Source: Chionis minor (Eukaryota > Chordata > Aves > Charadriiformes > Chionididae). From it: a stretch of 64,000 nucleotides of DNA. Location of the stretch: assembly GCA_013398295.1 (NCBI GenBank), contig VZSF01011151.1, positions 496,974-560,973 on the forward strand. The letters are read 5' to 3'. This document shows, piece after piece, positions 13,935-28,209 of the stretch. The translations under genes were made by a program, and so were the position numbers. Position 1 is the first letter of the stretch; each line of letters starts with the position of its first letter. The notes under the pieces were generated by a model. That model worked only from the letters and a program-made list of their open reading frames with translations, was not told the DNA's origin and did no database searches.

Positions 13935-16675
13935 TTTCAGAAAATATCAAAACCAAAAGTATTTTTCATTACCAAGTACTTTGTGAGGAAATTACTTGAT
14001 ACAGTTCCATGATTATCTTTTGCTGATTTTGAAAGGAAAAAAATCGACATGGAACTCAAGTCTTCCAGGGCCAATTCAAAACTGCATTTGAAGTACAGGT
14101 CAAAAAGAATTGTTTAGAAGACAATTCTGTACAGGACTTCTTATGACTTGACACACAAAGAAAGCAGACGTTAAGGAAAAAAAACCCCATACTCTGTAGG
14201 GAAAGATCCTTTGTGGCACGAGCACCAAATAAAGCGCCTCAGAAGGATTCGGTGTGCTATCAAGTAAGATACTAAACACTTAAACAGCCTTACAGTCTGC
14301 TGCTTTTAGTAGCAGTCACTTCAGACTTCTTTTTTTAATTTCATGCTCATGTACAATGATATGGGAATAAAGATGTGTTTTGGTCTAACTTACTAAGCAC
14401 TAGAGATTTAACATTACTCCTACAAAATACTTTCAAACAGGGTGCTAGACATTATTTAACTGCTACAATAAACACACTGCTGCAGCAAAAAAAAATTCAG
14501 TGGGAAAGTCATTAGGATATTACTAACTAATTGCACTTCAAAAAAATTAATTCAACCTACAAGAAACTCCTGTACCATACTCTAAGCAAAATCGGTCTTT
14601 CGTGATTCTTTTGTTCATTTACAGAATACAGATGTCGCAGCATCTGAAAAATTTAAATGTCTATCACTTCACATCCACTATTTGAAGACACTTCAGCATA
14701 CTCATATAGCTCTAGTAAGAAATAATAGGAGCAGATGCTGCACTATCTTACCAATAAAGGCATTTAAATTCATCTGAGCTTAACTCTGAGACATTGGTAA
14801 AGATTTTAGTTTGCCAGTTCTTCAGTGTGGTGATGTTTAGGCTTGGTCCAAAATCCCTTATTTTTTCCTATTTATGCTGTAAAGTGACTTTGAACATTAT
14901 TTCAAACAAAAAAAAAATACCAGCAGGTCAATGAGTTTGAAAGCTGATTGCTGCTGCTGCCCACACCGCTACCTGCAATGCTCTGCCTCATCACGCTATT
15001 CAGCCTCTTCCTTCCCACTGCCCTCTGTTTCTGCATCCGATTACATTGAACAAGATGGCTTTCACAACAGGCAGATCTTGGATCTAAACAGGTGTAACTT
15101 TCGCCAATATCTTCCCCTTCTCTCCCCCTCAAAACCTACTCACCATAAGATAGACAGAGACCTTACCATACATGAATTTTTATACGAAATATGCTCTATC
15201 ACGTATTCTTTTAATAATTACACTGGTTTTAAAGCATTTATTTCCTATTGTTTAACTGAAACAACTTTTTTTTCAAGCAGAAAACTCAAAGTTTAAGGGT
15301 CCTTGATAATTCTAGAAGGCAAGGTACCAAAGATGAATTCTGGATATATAACATCTCCCTGTTACCCACGACAGGAACAGAACACAGTAAAGATTGGCCT
15401 CAACATCTAAATTGGGACAGTTTTAATTTTAATTAAATTCAGACCAGACCTTCCTTTTACAAACGTCTATACTAGGAGACATTAATTTTAGCCCAACTCC
15501 TTGTCAAATTGCTTGCAGTTACTTAAGTATTATTTACTGTAGTCACTGCAAAAACAAATACTTTAAAAATAGCAAAATACATTTTGAAAAGCTTACCTTC
15601 TTCCTAAAAAGTTAGTCTTTCTAATATAAATCCATCATATTATTGATTATAGTTGTGACCTATAAAATTCAATAATCTTTCTCTTTTTTTTTTATTAATA
15701 GAACTCAGATTGACTCTCAGTACACAATACCGGTATTTTTAATAAATCACCATTTCCACATGTTTATTTTTAACTTTTTAAGATTAACTACTACTGCTTT
15801 CATTTTAAATTTGGTTCAATACTGAATTGTTCTTCTGGTTAGGTATCTAGATTGATTTGCTCAGCCTGGTTATGGAAACTCATTAAACCAGATGCTTTGA
15901 TCAAAAAGTAAACTTTATTGTTTGTCCTATTTTAACTTTAAATCTTACTTTAAATGTACCATTAGGTACCATTAGACTTCTGATGGGAACATTATTTGAG
16001 CACACTTAAGCAATACCAATTGTTCCTAGTACCTATATACTTTCTTCTATCTCCACTAATCCTTTATTTCATACTGGTAGAATTGTCTGTGTGGAAGCAA
16101 AGTGAGTGTGGGACCACAGCTGGTTTAAAAAGAAAGGGCAAAATATTTCTTTACTTTTTAATCTGGATCACACCAATCTAGTTTACCACACAGCCACAAA
16201 AACGGCTGTGGACATGGATATGAAACATGGTAACACCATTGTTTAAAAAACATTTATTGAACTATAGCTTTATAGCCTATGTAAATCAGAGCATGAAGAA
16301 AACACTTATGGAGTATTTTCCCATTTTCACTAATTAAATACTTTTATAAGTATTTTTTTTTTGTTCTCGTTAATCCTTCTACTGTCAACCTACTTAACTC
16401 AAAAGCTTGTGAATACATTAGTCAGAAAATATAATGTATTTTTCCTAATTACATCAAATATAGCAGAAAATCTGCCAGATAACCACTCTACAATAATTAA
16501 GTTTTTAAATATAATTACTCAATTTTAGTAGCAATAAACAATGGAAATCAGGAGCCTTACTCGGGATATCTCATTTTCCTCTAAGCTTATAAATGTATTA
16601 AGTTTCATTTGCATTAGTACTTCTTGGAAAAAAAAAAAAATTATTAACAGATCTTTAAGATAAAGGTTCTCAGCC

Positions 16676-17440
16676 AATGGCATGATGAAAACCTGACTGA
16701 TGGGTGCTGTAGGCCAAAAATAGCTTAAAAGGTGACTGCTAATAGCTAGTGGATAACTCTATGTAGTTGTGGGGAGAGTAAGAGAGGAAATAGTCCAAAA
16801 CTGAATTTCTGAATTCTGAGACAGATTCCTGCTATTTGCCAGATGTACTCACAAGGGCTGGATGCAAAATTTGATAATGCCTAGACTTAAGTGGCATGCT
16901 CTGAATCCTCCCATTAAGGAAGAGGCGTGAGATAGAAGCACCAATTAGGATGATCATGAGTTGTGCTTCTGCACACAGACTATGTAGATTGTGAAAACTG
17001 GGGACTTAGAGTTATGGAAAGAAGCAGCCGAAAAAGCATTCCCAAAAAGAAGCAGCGATCTTGAAGAGACAACAGGGGACTGGTAAGAAGGTGAAGAAGT
17101 TCCTAATTGGAGGAAAGAAGTACTTGTAAGTGGGAGAAGACCCTGAAGATCAGAGAGATGCATAGAGATGCCAGCAGACGCCCAGGGACTTTGAAGAGTG
17201 ACACCTGAGACTGGTAACTATGAGCTGCTGCAGCACAGCATGGATTGACACGGCTTTTGCCTGATCTTGTCAGACCAGGAGCAACCTCCCTGCCAGGGAA
17301 GAAATTTGAGACCTTGTAACTGTGTGTGTGAGTGTGTGAAATTACCAAACAGGGTAACAGCTCTGACCTTGCTGGTTCTTCAACAAACCCCAGTATCCTG
17401 ATCCATCACAGGCTGTCCTTTACTCTGTCTCACCCATGAC
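16676..17440. repeat. Unclassified GC-richer block, possible old LTR
   Basis: This block is clearly less AT-rich than its flanks and contains a short (TG)n stretch (about 17322-17338). Candidate TG and CA ends exist (tgatgaaaacc near 16681 and acccatgacaaca near 17444), but no convincing target duplication was found and I do not recognise the family. It could equally be another kind of old interspersed repeat. Confidence 0.25.
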
Positions 17441-18619
17441 AACAGGTAAAAATACTTCGTAAAACAAAATAATCAGTCAGGATTAATTTGGAGTGGATGT
17501 GCCCTCTTATGTAGCGTACTCAGATAAATACTATGGCTATGGAAAGCTAAAAGGCAATAGGTCTCTTTAAGAAATCTAAAAGGAGAGTCATTTTGTTTCA
17601 GTTGCTGACTCCACTCAACACTGAAGGAAATAACATTCATACCCAGTTCAGTGAATTGAGACTAACTTAATTCCTGCATTTTTTTTATTTTTAAGAGGCA
17701 ATTTTATTTTTAACTGGCAATTTTGTGTTTAACTCGTAATGGCATCATGTGGCATGCATTCAACAACCTAGCATAACAGCACTGTCCTCATCTTTCATGT
17801 GACAGGTTAAACCAACTCTTGAAGACACACTGTGGTTTTTTTTCATGAATCATTTCTAGAGAGAAGAAGAAAAGTTTTGCCATGGCACTCTAATTATTCA
17901 TTTTTTAAAATCTATTTTTAAAGTCCAGATCCATTGAGTTTTTAAAAAATTTATGTCCTTTAATAAGTCCCCAAAACACATTTTACATAAATTACTTAAT
18001 ACACAGTCTCCCTCTTAATTCATCCTGAATGTAGAAAAATCAGATTTGTCAAAACCAAAATTTATGCAAGAATGTTTTCAGATTTAGATATTTTCCCTCT
18101 AGAAAGAAAAGAACAAACTATCTTCGACGTAACTCTTTGGGAGGGATTTGGTCTTCTCCTGATCAACCAATAGCACACAAGGCAACAAGGTTTTTGCAGT
18201 GCTTTTTTGCCAAAATCTTTCTTGGTCTTCACTAAGACAAAAATAAGTGTTTCTATGTTTGTATGATTAGATTTGAAGCCTCAAGATTTTTTGTGGGATA
18301 TGAAAACTCCAAACAGAGATAATCAAGGAAATATCTATAACAATTCTATACAAAAATGACAAACAAGCTATTTTTTGGCAGCACCAGTCACCATAAACTC
18401 CTCTGGGCCAAATTATGTCTATTTGATAGGTACAAGATAACATGGACAAAGGAGAAATACTAGACATTTTAACTTCAGTAAGATTTTGGTCACATTCTCT
18501 CTCATAAGGAAGCAAGAAAAAGGTAGTCTAGGAAACAGGTGCTGTAAGGTAGAGCACAAAACTCACTGAAAAACAGTAAACCTAACTATTAGCTGTCTGC
18601 AAACCAAACTACAAAGTCC

Positions 18620-19450
18620 TAGATTGTATACTCTTCAATATTTTCGCTTACAACTTGGAAAACAGCATAAAACTACCTTAGTCCAATCTGAAGATAATAT
18701 CAAGCAGGTTAAAGAATTGACTTGAGGAAGAAGAATGGGTTGCAAGTTCTCATGAGAAAAGGACTACAATTTAAGCTCTTGAACAATTGGAGTAATGATC
18801 TGAAACAAATGGCATGAAATTCAATAATGATGCTTGCAGTGTACTACACTTAATTAAGAATAATTCATTAAACAAGTACTAGATGGAAAATTGTATAGAT
18901 GGAAATTCTGCAGAAAAGAATCTGGAGATAACAGCGAATCTCATACTGTTGCAGCAAAAGCAAATGCTTCACTAGAATGCATAAATAGGAGGGTTGTATC
19001 TTAAGCAGGTAGACTGATCCTTTCACTTCCATTCAGTTCTAGTAAAGTGTCACTTGGTATAAAACACAGCAATTGGCACCAAACTTCAAGAAAGACATGG
19101 ATCAACTAAGAGAGTTTACCAGAAAACAAACAAGCTGACTACACAGAAAGACTAAGAGAATGGAAATGTTTTGTCAGGAGGGCGGCGAGGGAATAACTGA
19201 AGCAGAACATAGTAATTTGCAAATTCATACAAAGTTACTGGAAAAGCAAAGAAGATCCACTGCACACCACATTTTAGAAGAGAAAAGATGGACTTAAACT
19301 CTAGCAGGGGAAATTTTGGGTTGGGTTAGATAATAGGAAAATCTTTCAAATGGAAATGAGTGGGAAATATTGGCAGATATTGCCTGAAGTGGACCACAGG
19401 ATCTCCTTTTCCAGAGATTTTTGTAAGAGTCTACACAAATACCTGTCCAG
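18620..19450 (+). mobile_element. Ancient CR1-like LINE remnant
   Basis: The plus strand follows the old amniote CR1 consensus over a long distance, though heavily mutated. Recognisable pieces include gaaaagaatctggagataac, the segment around cttcaagaaagacatggatc, and a 3' part ctctagcaggggaaattttg followed by the gtggaccacaggatctcc region. No intact frame remains. Its divergence is much greater than that of the other CR1 copies here, suggesting an insertion that predates modern birds. Confidence 0.62.
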
Positions 19451-21570
19451 TGCATTACAAGTATAGTCAGTTTTGTCTTTGCACGTGAGAATGAAGCAGA
19501 TTATTTCTGCTATATTTTTTGGCCCTTTCCTACCTTCTGTACTCTACTGTGGTTTTTTTTTTTCAAGTTTCGCTTTCATAAACTGATCCATTAGTATGCT
19601 TTATTTCACTGACTTACTAAAACGTATACGTACTTTCTGCTGTAAAACACCAGAGATGTAAAATTTACTTTCCACTATACCCATTTATTCTAGTTCCTCC
19701 ATCGTTCTGAAGTCACCCTTTATGCCTCCCGTAACACACTATTCTATCCCTCACCAACTGTAAAAAAAAGACCTGTTTTAAGAGAAACGTTTTAAAGATA
19801 AATATTCAGAACAATATTTTTCTTTTCTTTTCTTGGGAACAAAGTATCTCTTCAAAGATAGATGCTAATGCTTTTATTCAAAGAAACACCCCAGAAAAAT
19901 GGCTAATTGGATCAAGAGTTCACAGCCATCTCTGAAGCCATTGTTCCCAATGGTTAGGAAGTCAAACATTTCACTGTTTCGAAATAACTAACATATCCCT
20001 GCTAACATATCACTGCTAACAGTGAAAGTTATATTTTTAAAGCTTTTGGCCCCCCTTTTTGAAAACCAGGAAGAAACAATATCCAATCTTACTCCAAATA
20101 GATGCACAAAGATACTCTTTGGTGTTAGTCCCACACACAAAAAAAAAAAACAAACCAACCAAAAAAACCCCACAGTACAAAATGGTTGTCAAGCCATTTT
20201 GAAGATCAAAACCATGATCTTCTTTCTGGTAGAAGAACACTGTTTAGCCCTCCCCTCTTCCACCGTATGCACCACATCTTTCATTCGGGAAAAAATTACC
20301 ATGGAAAATTACCATTAATCTTAAAAGAGAAATTCCAATAGGAAAAGAAAAAAAAGTTGTAACATGGGAAGCATGATGTACTGGTATTACCTGGATAAGA
20401 CAACTATCCAGAAAGAACAAAATGGTCTTATACCAAGCATTACAACTCTTAAAGGATCAGATATGGTTCAATCTACTAAGTTGAAGAGTTATATAAAAAA
20501 GTAAGAATAGCAATAAATCTTCAATGAAAGTACTGCGTGTCTTGTGAAGTTGTTCTGCTGTTTTCACAAGCAACAAAAAAGTTAAATTCTTGCTATCAGT
20601 TGCAAAAATCAAGTGATATAAATCTAAGGAGGCAAAACAGAGGTCTTCAAAAATGATAAATCTTCTGTTATATAGCCACAAGCAACTTTTTCAAATTCTG
20701 AGTTACTGAAAAACAGGGGAAAAAATACATAGGGTTAGGTGAATTTTTTATAAGACTTCCCAAATAAACCTAATACATTCACATTCAAATTTTGAAACCG
20801 ATTACCTTTATTGATCAAAGGTATGAAATGGCGCCTTATAAGAAATTACTGAATTAGGCTATGGAACTACAAAGGAAAAGTAAGAATTGAGTGGTGATAT
20901 GCCAGCGGTCTGTATAAGTAGGCGTGACACTGAGAACGGGAAGCAGATATTATTCTCAAATAGCTCCGTGGAATACACAGATTTGTTGGTAAAGGAAGTA
21001 TCAAATTACAGTATTAAGCAGCAAGCTCAAAATAAAACATTTTACATACAATATAGATTTTAAAACTACTTACTGGTTCAGAATGGTGTGATGCCAGAAG
21101 TTTGCACAGGTTCAAAATAAAATTAAAGAAATTCATAGAATAAAAAATTTAGTACAACTTTACAGAAGTAACACCTTCATCTCAAGTAGCCTTGAATTTC
21201 AAATCAGGAAGTCTCAGAGCATGTAAACAGTATTTCTACATGTTTGCACCGTTACACATCTCTAAACATCTATTGGAAGTAGAATACTGAGCTAGATAGA
21301 CCTTTAAGCTATCACAGTGTGTCCTTTCTAATCTAAATTACTGTAGTCATAATGGTTTATAATATTATATAACTACTTCCTGTTCTGGGATCTGAAAAAT
21401 CTCTGGAGGTAGAACTAACCTATAGCTATAATAACACCTATAGTCCTGTTTCAGTAGCTTAAATCTGGCAGTGAGTAACGGAAACATTTACAGAAGAAAC
21501 ATGTAGCAATACTCTTCTATAAGTGCTGACATTAGAATCAGGACAAAGTTTAAAATGATGGTACTGAAGT

Positions 21571-21646
21571 ATACAATATACAGCCCAAGAAAGATGAGAG
21601 GAAAAAGTATTCAATTTAGAGCCTAAGAAAGATGAGAGGAAACATG
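21571..21646. repeat. Diverged 38-bp tandem duplication (two units)
   Basis: Unit 1 is 21571-21608 and unit 2 is 21609-21646. Both contain the near-identical core agcc(c/t)aagaaagatgagagga. No function is suggested. Confidence 0.7.
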
Positions 21647-22837
21647 TCTTCGAATATTTTTTTGGAAAAGGCTATTATGTTTTTCCTAAAACATATTTAG
21701 GATTAAGAGAATGATAGCATATCTACCTTCAGCACATACATCATGTGAGGCTACATTTATCTTTACATGGAAAACAAGAAGTCTTTTATTAGAGACTCAT
21801 CGGCAAATTACAGTTCCTACTTCAGGCAGGATGCTACAACCCTTGCTCATGGAAACTGGTAAGTATTCTTTTAAGAACTCGTGAAACATCAGGGACAGAT
21901 CAATTTAATACCACTGACAATTCATAATAATTCTAAGCAGAAAAGTTCAAGCACCACCACTTGGGGCAATGACAGAAAAATGGATACACTGGGGATATGT
22001 CTCATTTATTCCCATCTGTTGAAGAAGGCTTTTAGCCTGAGGCATGAACATTTACCTTCCTGCTCCTAATAAAATTTTCAATCATCTTTCATTATCTACA
22101 CAGTTCTGTTTTATTTTCATTGATTCTTATCCCAAATAATATCTTCAATTGACAAAGTCCTTAGGTCTTTATGCATCGCATAAGAATAGTGTTACCTTGT
22201 ATCAATCTCTATTTTGTTCCCTTTCAACAGAAAATTTCCAATTGTAAAGAGAACTAGTTTTAAAATCACTGAATGGTACTAAAAGCCTCTAGATTAAAAC
22301 ATCATCTTCAACACTATTATTTTTATCATGGCATTTCACTTATACATCACTTTGATTTAAAATGCAATAAATCACAACAATTCATTACAGCATACCTGGC
22401 TTCTACACTGGTTTCAGAAAGAATACTATAAACCCCACATCATCTTATTTAGTCAAAAAAAAAAAGTTACATACTGTTCTCAATGAAATTCACTGTTTGA
22501 TACTTACAATGAATTCACAGAACCTTTTTCATTCTTCACAGTCTGAAATATGCTTTGTCCTCACAAAATATCTGCAGTTGTATTACTAAATCCACAGCTA
22601 TACCCTACCCGAGCTACATATTTGGTATGCACTGCAGAAGTATCATTAATTACACAAATAATCAGAAAGCTTATTTATTCCAATTAACATACAAACACTG
22701 CAAAGTGCCTTGTTTAGCTGAAAGTAGAACAGCTGTCTAGGCATCTCAAAGTGTATTGCAAGTAAGGAAATAATTTTTTTTCCTAAATATATACCCAATT
22801 ATTCCTATTTAGTGCATTTAGGTTTTTGAGGGTGAGC

Positions 22838-22948
22838 ATATATGTATATACACATATACATTTTATATATAAGCATACATGTCTACACACATGTATATAT
22901 GTATGCATATATGAACACACACAAATATATACACAAATATAGGCAGCC
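22838..22948. repeat. TA/CA/TG microsatellite-like region
   Basis: Alternating purine-pyrimidine sequence with repeated tatata, cacaca and tgtata words. It is probably length-variable. Confidence 0.8.
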
Positions 22949-23773
22949 CAAAGAGTTTGGGATTTTTTTTTTTTTTTAATAAGTTTTTAACAGTTTTCCA
23001 ACTATGAACATTTCGAATCTTTTCAATATAGGGCTCCAAGGACTATCCTTCTTCATACATTTATTTCCCTGAAGCTGCATAATGTCAGCCGGTACAAAAC
23101 AATAAAATTGTACAAAACAAATATTTTTATACCACTCCAAAGTCTAAAAAGGTAACTTAACCATGGGGTTTTGCTTATTTCTCAACTGCATATGAACTCA
23201 AAACTCGGGAAAATAACTCTTTTTCTCTTTTCTATCAAACAAAATCCTGATACGATCTTTTGGGTTTTTCAGCTATAGGGAAAAATATATCTTGTTATGA
23301 TATGATGCAATTCTTAAACATAGAGTATTCATGTTGACTAAGAAAGGCAAGCAGGACAGAAAAGTCTATTTATTGGACTTTACATTTACATATTATGTTT
23401 CATTCTTATGTTCTGCTTTGCAAATCATGAAATAAAACCAGAAAAATTACTACAAACTTTGCTAATTTATATTTCAGATAATGATTTCCAGGACTTATCA
23501 CTCAAGAACAATGTTCTCATAATATTTTGTTGGAAGGCAGACCTATAATACTAATGATGGCAGTTCATTAGAAAATCACTTCCCCTTCTTTAATTCATAT
23601 TTTCATCGTGTGAAAAAAACCAAGATTTGTTCTTCGGGAAAAGACTGTTTTGCAGCAATTTTCACTGGAACAAATATTATATGAAATTACATTAGATTCT
23701 TCCCTTCTACCCCTAAAAGATGAAAAACATCCTTTAACTCCTATTTCTCAATTGTCTCCAAGAACTATCAAAT

Positions 23774-24167
23774 CAAGCTGGGGCTGTTCAGCCTGGAGAA
23801 GAGAAGGCTCCGGGGAGACCTGATAGCAGCCTTTCAGTATCTGAAGGGAGCCTACAGGAGAGCTGGGGAGGGACTCTTTGTCAGGAAGTCTAGTGATAGG
23901 ACAAGGGGTAATGGTTTTAAATTGGAAGAGGGGAGATTTAGATTAGATATTAGGAAGAAGTTCTTTACTGTGAGGGTGGTGAGGCACTGGAACAGGTTAC
24001 CCAGGGAAGTTGTGGATGCCCCATCCCTGGAAGTGTTTAAGGCCAGGCTGGATGGGGCTTTGAGCAACCTGCTCTAGTCAGAGGTGTCCCTGCCCATGGC
24101 AGGGGGGTTGGAACTTGATGATCTTTAAGGTCCCTTCCAACTCTAACCATTCTATGATTCTATGAAA
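23774..24167 (+). mobile_element. CR1 LINE 3' end, plus orientation
   Basis: A 5'-truncated copy starting in the CR1 3' region (gggctgttcagcctggagaag) and ending with the standard tail ccattctatgattctatgaa. It is relatively little diverged compared with the other copies, so probably one of the younger insertions. It has no complete coding frame. Confidence 0.93.
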
Positions 24168-26004
24168 TCGAGAAGCAAGAATTAATGGACTCCACAACTA
24201 CCCTTCCTAAAAACTGAAGAGAGAAGAGAGGGAAGAAATATAAAAATTCATGTAAACAAGGGAAAGGAAAGAGTGTGCTTTTTAACTGCTATACTAGAAA
24301 CAACCTTAAATAAAAGTTCTAGAGAATCAGTTTTAAAACAAACAAGAATTCTATTTAATTCTCATACAGTTTTGTGAAGACATGTTATTTTACACTAAAA
24401 TCTCTCCTTCCTCAGCCTTTTTACTGCAGATACCATGCTAAATTGATATCAAAATTTAAAAAAATAAAAATATTAAAAAAACAACCAAACTCTCATCTCA
24501 CAGTGAAGTGAATAAAATGCATCAAAACAAAAACTTTACTACTTGAGATTAAAAGTCTTGAGAGATTCTACTATGCCTAACATTGTCAGAAATCTACAGT
24601 GGCACTGGATTAGCACTTCTCTTTCCTCTTAAGAATTTTCATTCTAAGCAGATTTTCCAGTAAGATGAAGATGCATCTACTCTGAAGACAGCTCTTACAT
24701 CTCAGACTTAGGATGACTGTTCAGATATCGTTCAATTTACTGGCTGTCATATTCTCTAATAATTCTATATTAAATACAGAATTATCTACTCTCTTCAAAA
24801 TCTTCCTGGGATACATTCAAGAAAATCTTTTATTTCTCAAAACATAGTTTGTCTTTTTCACTATGGCAAGAACCGTAATAATAATAAGGAAGAAACATAC
24901 AGCTTCTAGGGTGGCAATTTAATTCACTGATTTGCACAATTTTCTTCTGTTTAGGTAGAACAGGTTTTGAATTATGGCATTCCAGTATTCTAGCAGCTTT
25001 TTAAGGGTTCTTTCAGACTCTTATTTTTTCATACTATTAGTGGTTAATCTTTCAGAGAGAAATATTGAAAAGAAATGTGAAGATACAGGATGGTAGAAGG
25101 TAAACCGAAAATTTATTACACTCAAATAATTCATGCTTCCTGTCCTATCGTAACTGTTGTCCATAAAATGCCTTAAGTGGGCACTGAATCTTGTATTTCA
25201 TGTATAATTAAGATCTCAGTAGAAAAGGCAAAGGTGCATTTTACAGTTTTATAGTATTTGGTTACAAGTTGCAACATTGCTTTCCATTTTATGGTCAATA
25301 AGACCTATTACAAGCCTGCCCTCCAAAACCATATGCCAGGCTGCTTTTAAAACTTATTTATTTTTTAGTAGCAGTAAGGGCAGAAGATGTGGAGATAGTA
25401 AACTCCTTGCTAATGTTCTCTCTCAGCTAATTCTTGCAATAGAAGAGTCCTGATGAATGACATAGTTATCTTCAACTTTAGATTGAAGTAATAAAGACGT
25501 GTATTTAAAACCTCTCTGCACAGCAGTAACTTCGGCTTGGCTCACTGTCACATTTCACTTTCAGCAGCTTAAGTATCAAAGGAAAGACTGAGAAATGTGG
25601 CCTGGATAGAACTTCATTTATTTAGTAGGAATGGATCACCCAACAGACTAGTTTGAGCCGAACGCAGCTCCCTGGTCAAGAAATATTGCTAGTCAGTTTA
25701 ATTCTTTATTCAAAGGAGGGTGTTTGGATGATATGCAGGCACAGAAATGTTAAGTAAAAAGTGGTAATTGCTTTCTGATCTGGATTGTAGCAAGAATAAA
25801 AGAACTAATACCTCTCTTAAAATTAGTGATATTAAGCAAATACTAACAATAATCATACAAAATTGAGGGTATTTGGGACTTTCAGTTGGGTTGTATGACA
25901 TTTATTATAGTTTTAATGACATTTTTCCTTATGACACTTTTAACTGTTCCTCTGAAAAAGTCTCTTTAAATGCTTAAGTCTAACGTGATTAAAAATGTCA
26001 CAAT
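24168..26004. other. Intronic sequence, nothing recognisable
   Basis: AT-rich sequence without clear repeats, exons or RNA genes. Confidence 0.5.
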
Positions 26005-28208
26005 ATCTAAATATAAATTTGATTATTAACATTAACATCATAAAATTCAAAGAACTGATGGTATATCAGAATATTAAATCTGCTGAGATATACGAGTTCT
26101 TCTCCAGTGTATGATCTTAAAAAAAAAAATATTTTTTTTAATCAGTCTAACATCCCCTGAGGTAAATTACTGGTGATCAGCTTCCAGTTGGACTTTGCAC
26201 CACTGACCATAACCTTTTGAGCCTGGCAGTTCAGCTTAATTTCAATCCACCTCACTGTCCTCTTATCTAGCCTGTACATCATCAGTTTGTTTATGAGGAT
26301 ATTATGGGAGGCTTTTGAAAGCCTTGCCAAAGTTGAGATAAACAACATCCACTGCTCTCCACCTGTCCACTGAGCTAGTCAGGTAATTGTGGAAGGCGAC
26401 TTGTTTGGTTAAGCATAGTTTCTCTTTCGTAAATTCATGCTGACTACTCACAGTCTTTTGTCCTTCATATGTTTGGAAATGGTTGCTAAGACTATTTACT
26501 CCATCACCATACCAAGAAACAAGATGAGGTTGACTCGTCTGTAGCTCCCCGGATCCTCCGTCTTCCAGATAGGAATGACAGAAAGGAATTCGCTTTCTTT
26601 TAAACCTCTTCCAAGCTTCCCCCTTATTGCCTTGACCTTTCCAAGACTACTGTGTGGGCTCACAATGACATTGGCCAGCTCCCTCAACACTTTCCATTCC
26701 ATTGGGTTCTGTGGTCTTGTGTTTGTCCAATTTGGAGCTAAGTCTTCCTTGCCCCAGATTTTCCCACTCATCTCAAGGCCCTGGAATTGCTCAGTGCCAG
26801 TGTTGCCAGTAAAGGTCAAGCCAAAGGCACTGACTACCTCACTCTTTTCTGTGTCCTTTGTCATCAGATCCTCTCTGCTTCATTTAGCAGAAAGAGCAGC
26901 ACAGTAGCAGACACCAATTAATTTTGAGAAAGTAAAAGCAAAAAAAGAAGAAAATGAAGACTAAAACAGAGGATTCAAAGAGATATAGAGGCAGGCCATC
27001 TGTGGAACAGAGCAGTGTAAGATCACACAGTTAAGAGCTTTTATAATGCAGAGGTATAAGATTAAAACCATGAAATTCATAATTTGTCAAAGTATTCTCA
27101 TTTTTTAAAATTACTGTAACCTTGGCAATGCTCAGGTATGTAGTTCTGTGAGAAAAATGGAAATAGAAGCAAAAGAAAATGGCATGATCATGTGTATACA
27201 CCAAACTATTTATGTTATCCTCTAGCAAATAGAATATAGAACTAATGAACCAAAAAAGGCTATACACAAGTCAATATAGCCAGGCAGTATCTGTAAATTC
27301 CCATACACAGAAAACATATATAATGTGCCTTCTCATTCCAATACTTCAGTTCTCTGAAAGAAGAAGAGTATAATTAAGTGAAATTGTAAGAACTGTAAAT
27401 GCAGATAAATGTCCCCTGGCAGTAACCACAAAATTCATCTTCACCTGTGACCCAGAGCCAAATCTGCAACCAGGTCTGCACAAATGAATACATTAACCTA
27501 CTGAGTTATCTGTCCTATTAGCATGATTTAATAGACGTTACTATTATTTTCTGAGAATGCCAGTATTGTGGTTAAATTGTGGTTTTGGGGGTGCCAATTT
27601 TGGGGAGCCTTTAGAACTAAATAATTGTAAAAATCCTACTGTACAATTGCTGATAACTGTATGACAACTCATTAAAAAAACAAACTCATTTTAATATTCT
27701 ATGTTATTATGTACTCTTAGGCAACTAAAACACCACCTTCAATGCTCCTTAAAATGTATCATCAGTAGAAATTTCACTCGGACTGAGATTTTGGGGGGGT
27801 TTTGCCTTGTACATCTGCACTTTATAGTTCAGATTCACTCCACTCATCTTTATAACTTGAGTAAAATTTTAACATTAAATAAGATGCATTTTGACATTCA
27901 TATTCTCCCCGCTGAGTTCCCACAGGCCAGAACAAGGCTAGCCGTGCCTCAACATCTAGGTGTTACTAGAGTCTACAATAAAGAGAACAGACCACAGGAT
28001 TGAGGAATATATACACACAGCATTTACAGTGAGCCACAACACTGTCCGTCCATGCTCTCTGCAAGTTGTCATCTATACACATGGGACTCAGATAACACCC
28101 AGCAGAGCAGAGTGCTTGGGACTGTAACGTAGCTCCACTAAAGCAGGCACTAGACAGACATAATAAGAAAATAATACATTGTAAATTTATGTAAGGTAAT
28201 GTTACTTT
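26005..28208. repeat. Tandem duplication, copy 1 (likely assembly artefact)
   Basis: Every landmark in this block recurs 2205 bp later (copy 2 starts at 28210), and the five longest open frames are identical in both copies. A single N at 28209 separates the copies. The N stands where copy 2 has an A (30414), after which unique sequence resumes. This is the pattern left when two overlapping contig ends are joined without merging. Confidence 0.9.
26142..26870 (-). mobile_element. CR1 ORF2 fragment in duplication copy 1
   Basis: The minus strand translates to degenerate CR1 ORF2 peptides. The lower part reads SKASHNILINKLMMYRLD and KLITSNLPQG, as in the RT palm region. The upper part reads WKTEDPGSYRRVNL and VLRELANVIVSP, as in the region before RT. 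Internal deletions are visible, since the EDPGNYRPVSL-type motif follows soon after a shortened spacer. It is non-functional. Confidence 0.85.
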
Positions 28209-28209
28209 N

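Larger units (their letters stand above)
12119..18619. other. Intron, mostly unrecognised sequence
   Basis: First part of the 19.3-kb intron that splits the CH domain. It contains a long hairpin (12952-13029), an A/C-rich simple stretch (13889-13934) and a less AT-rich block (16676-17440). The longest open frame (14931-15296, 121 codons) has no family resemblance or splice context. Confidence 0.5.
19451..23773. other. Intronic sequence with minor repeats only
   Basis: Contains an A/C-rich run (about 20138-20171), a diverged 38-bp tandem duplication (21571-21646) and a TA/CA microsatellite (about 22838-22948). Open frames on both strands at 19988-20318 come from the low-complexity run. No exon is recognised. 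Confidence 0.55.

Noticed and set aside
14931..15296. 121-codon plus-strand open frame, the longest outside the repeats in this intron
   Set aside because: No recognised motif, no splice context, and a Cys/Ser/His-rich bias; the opposite strand is also open over part of it. Most likely chance.
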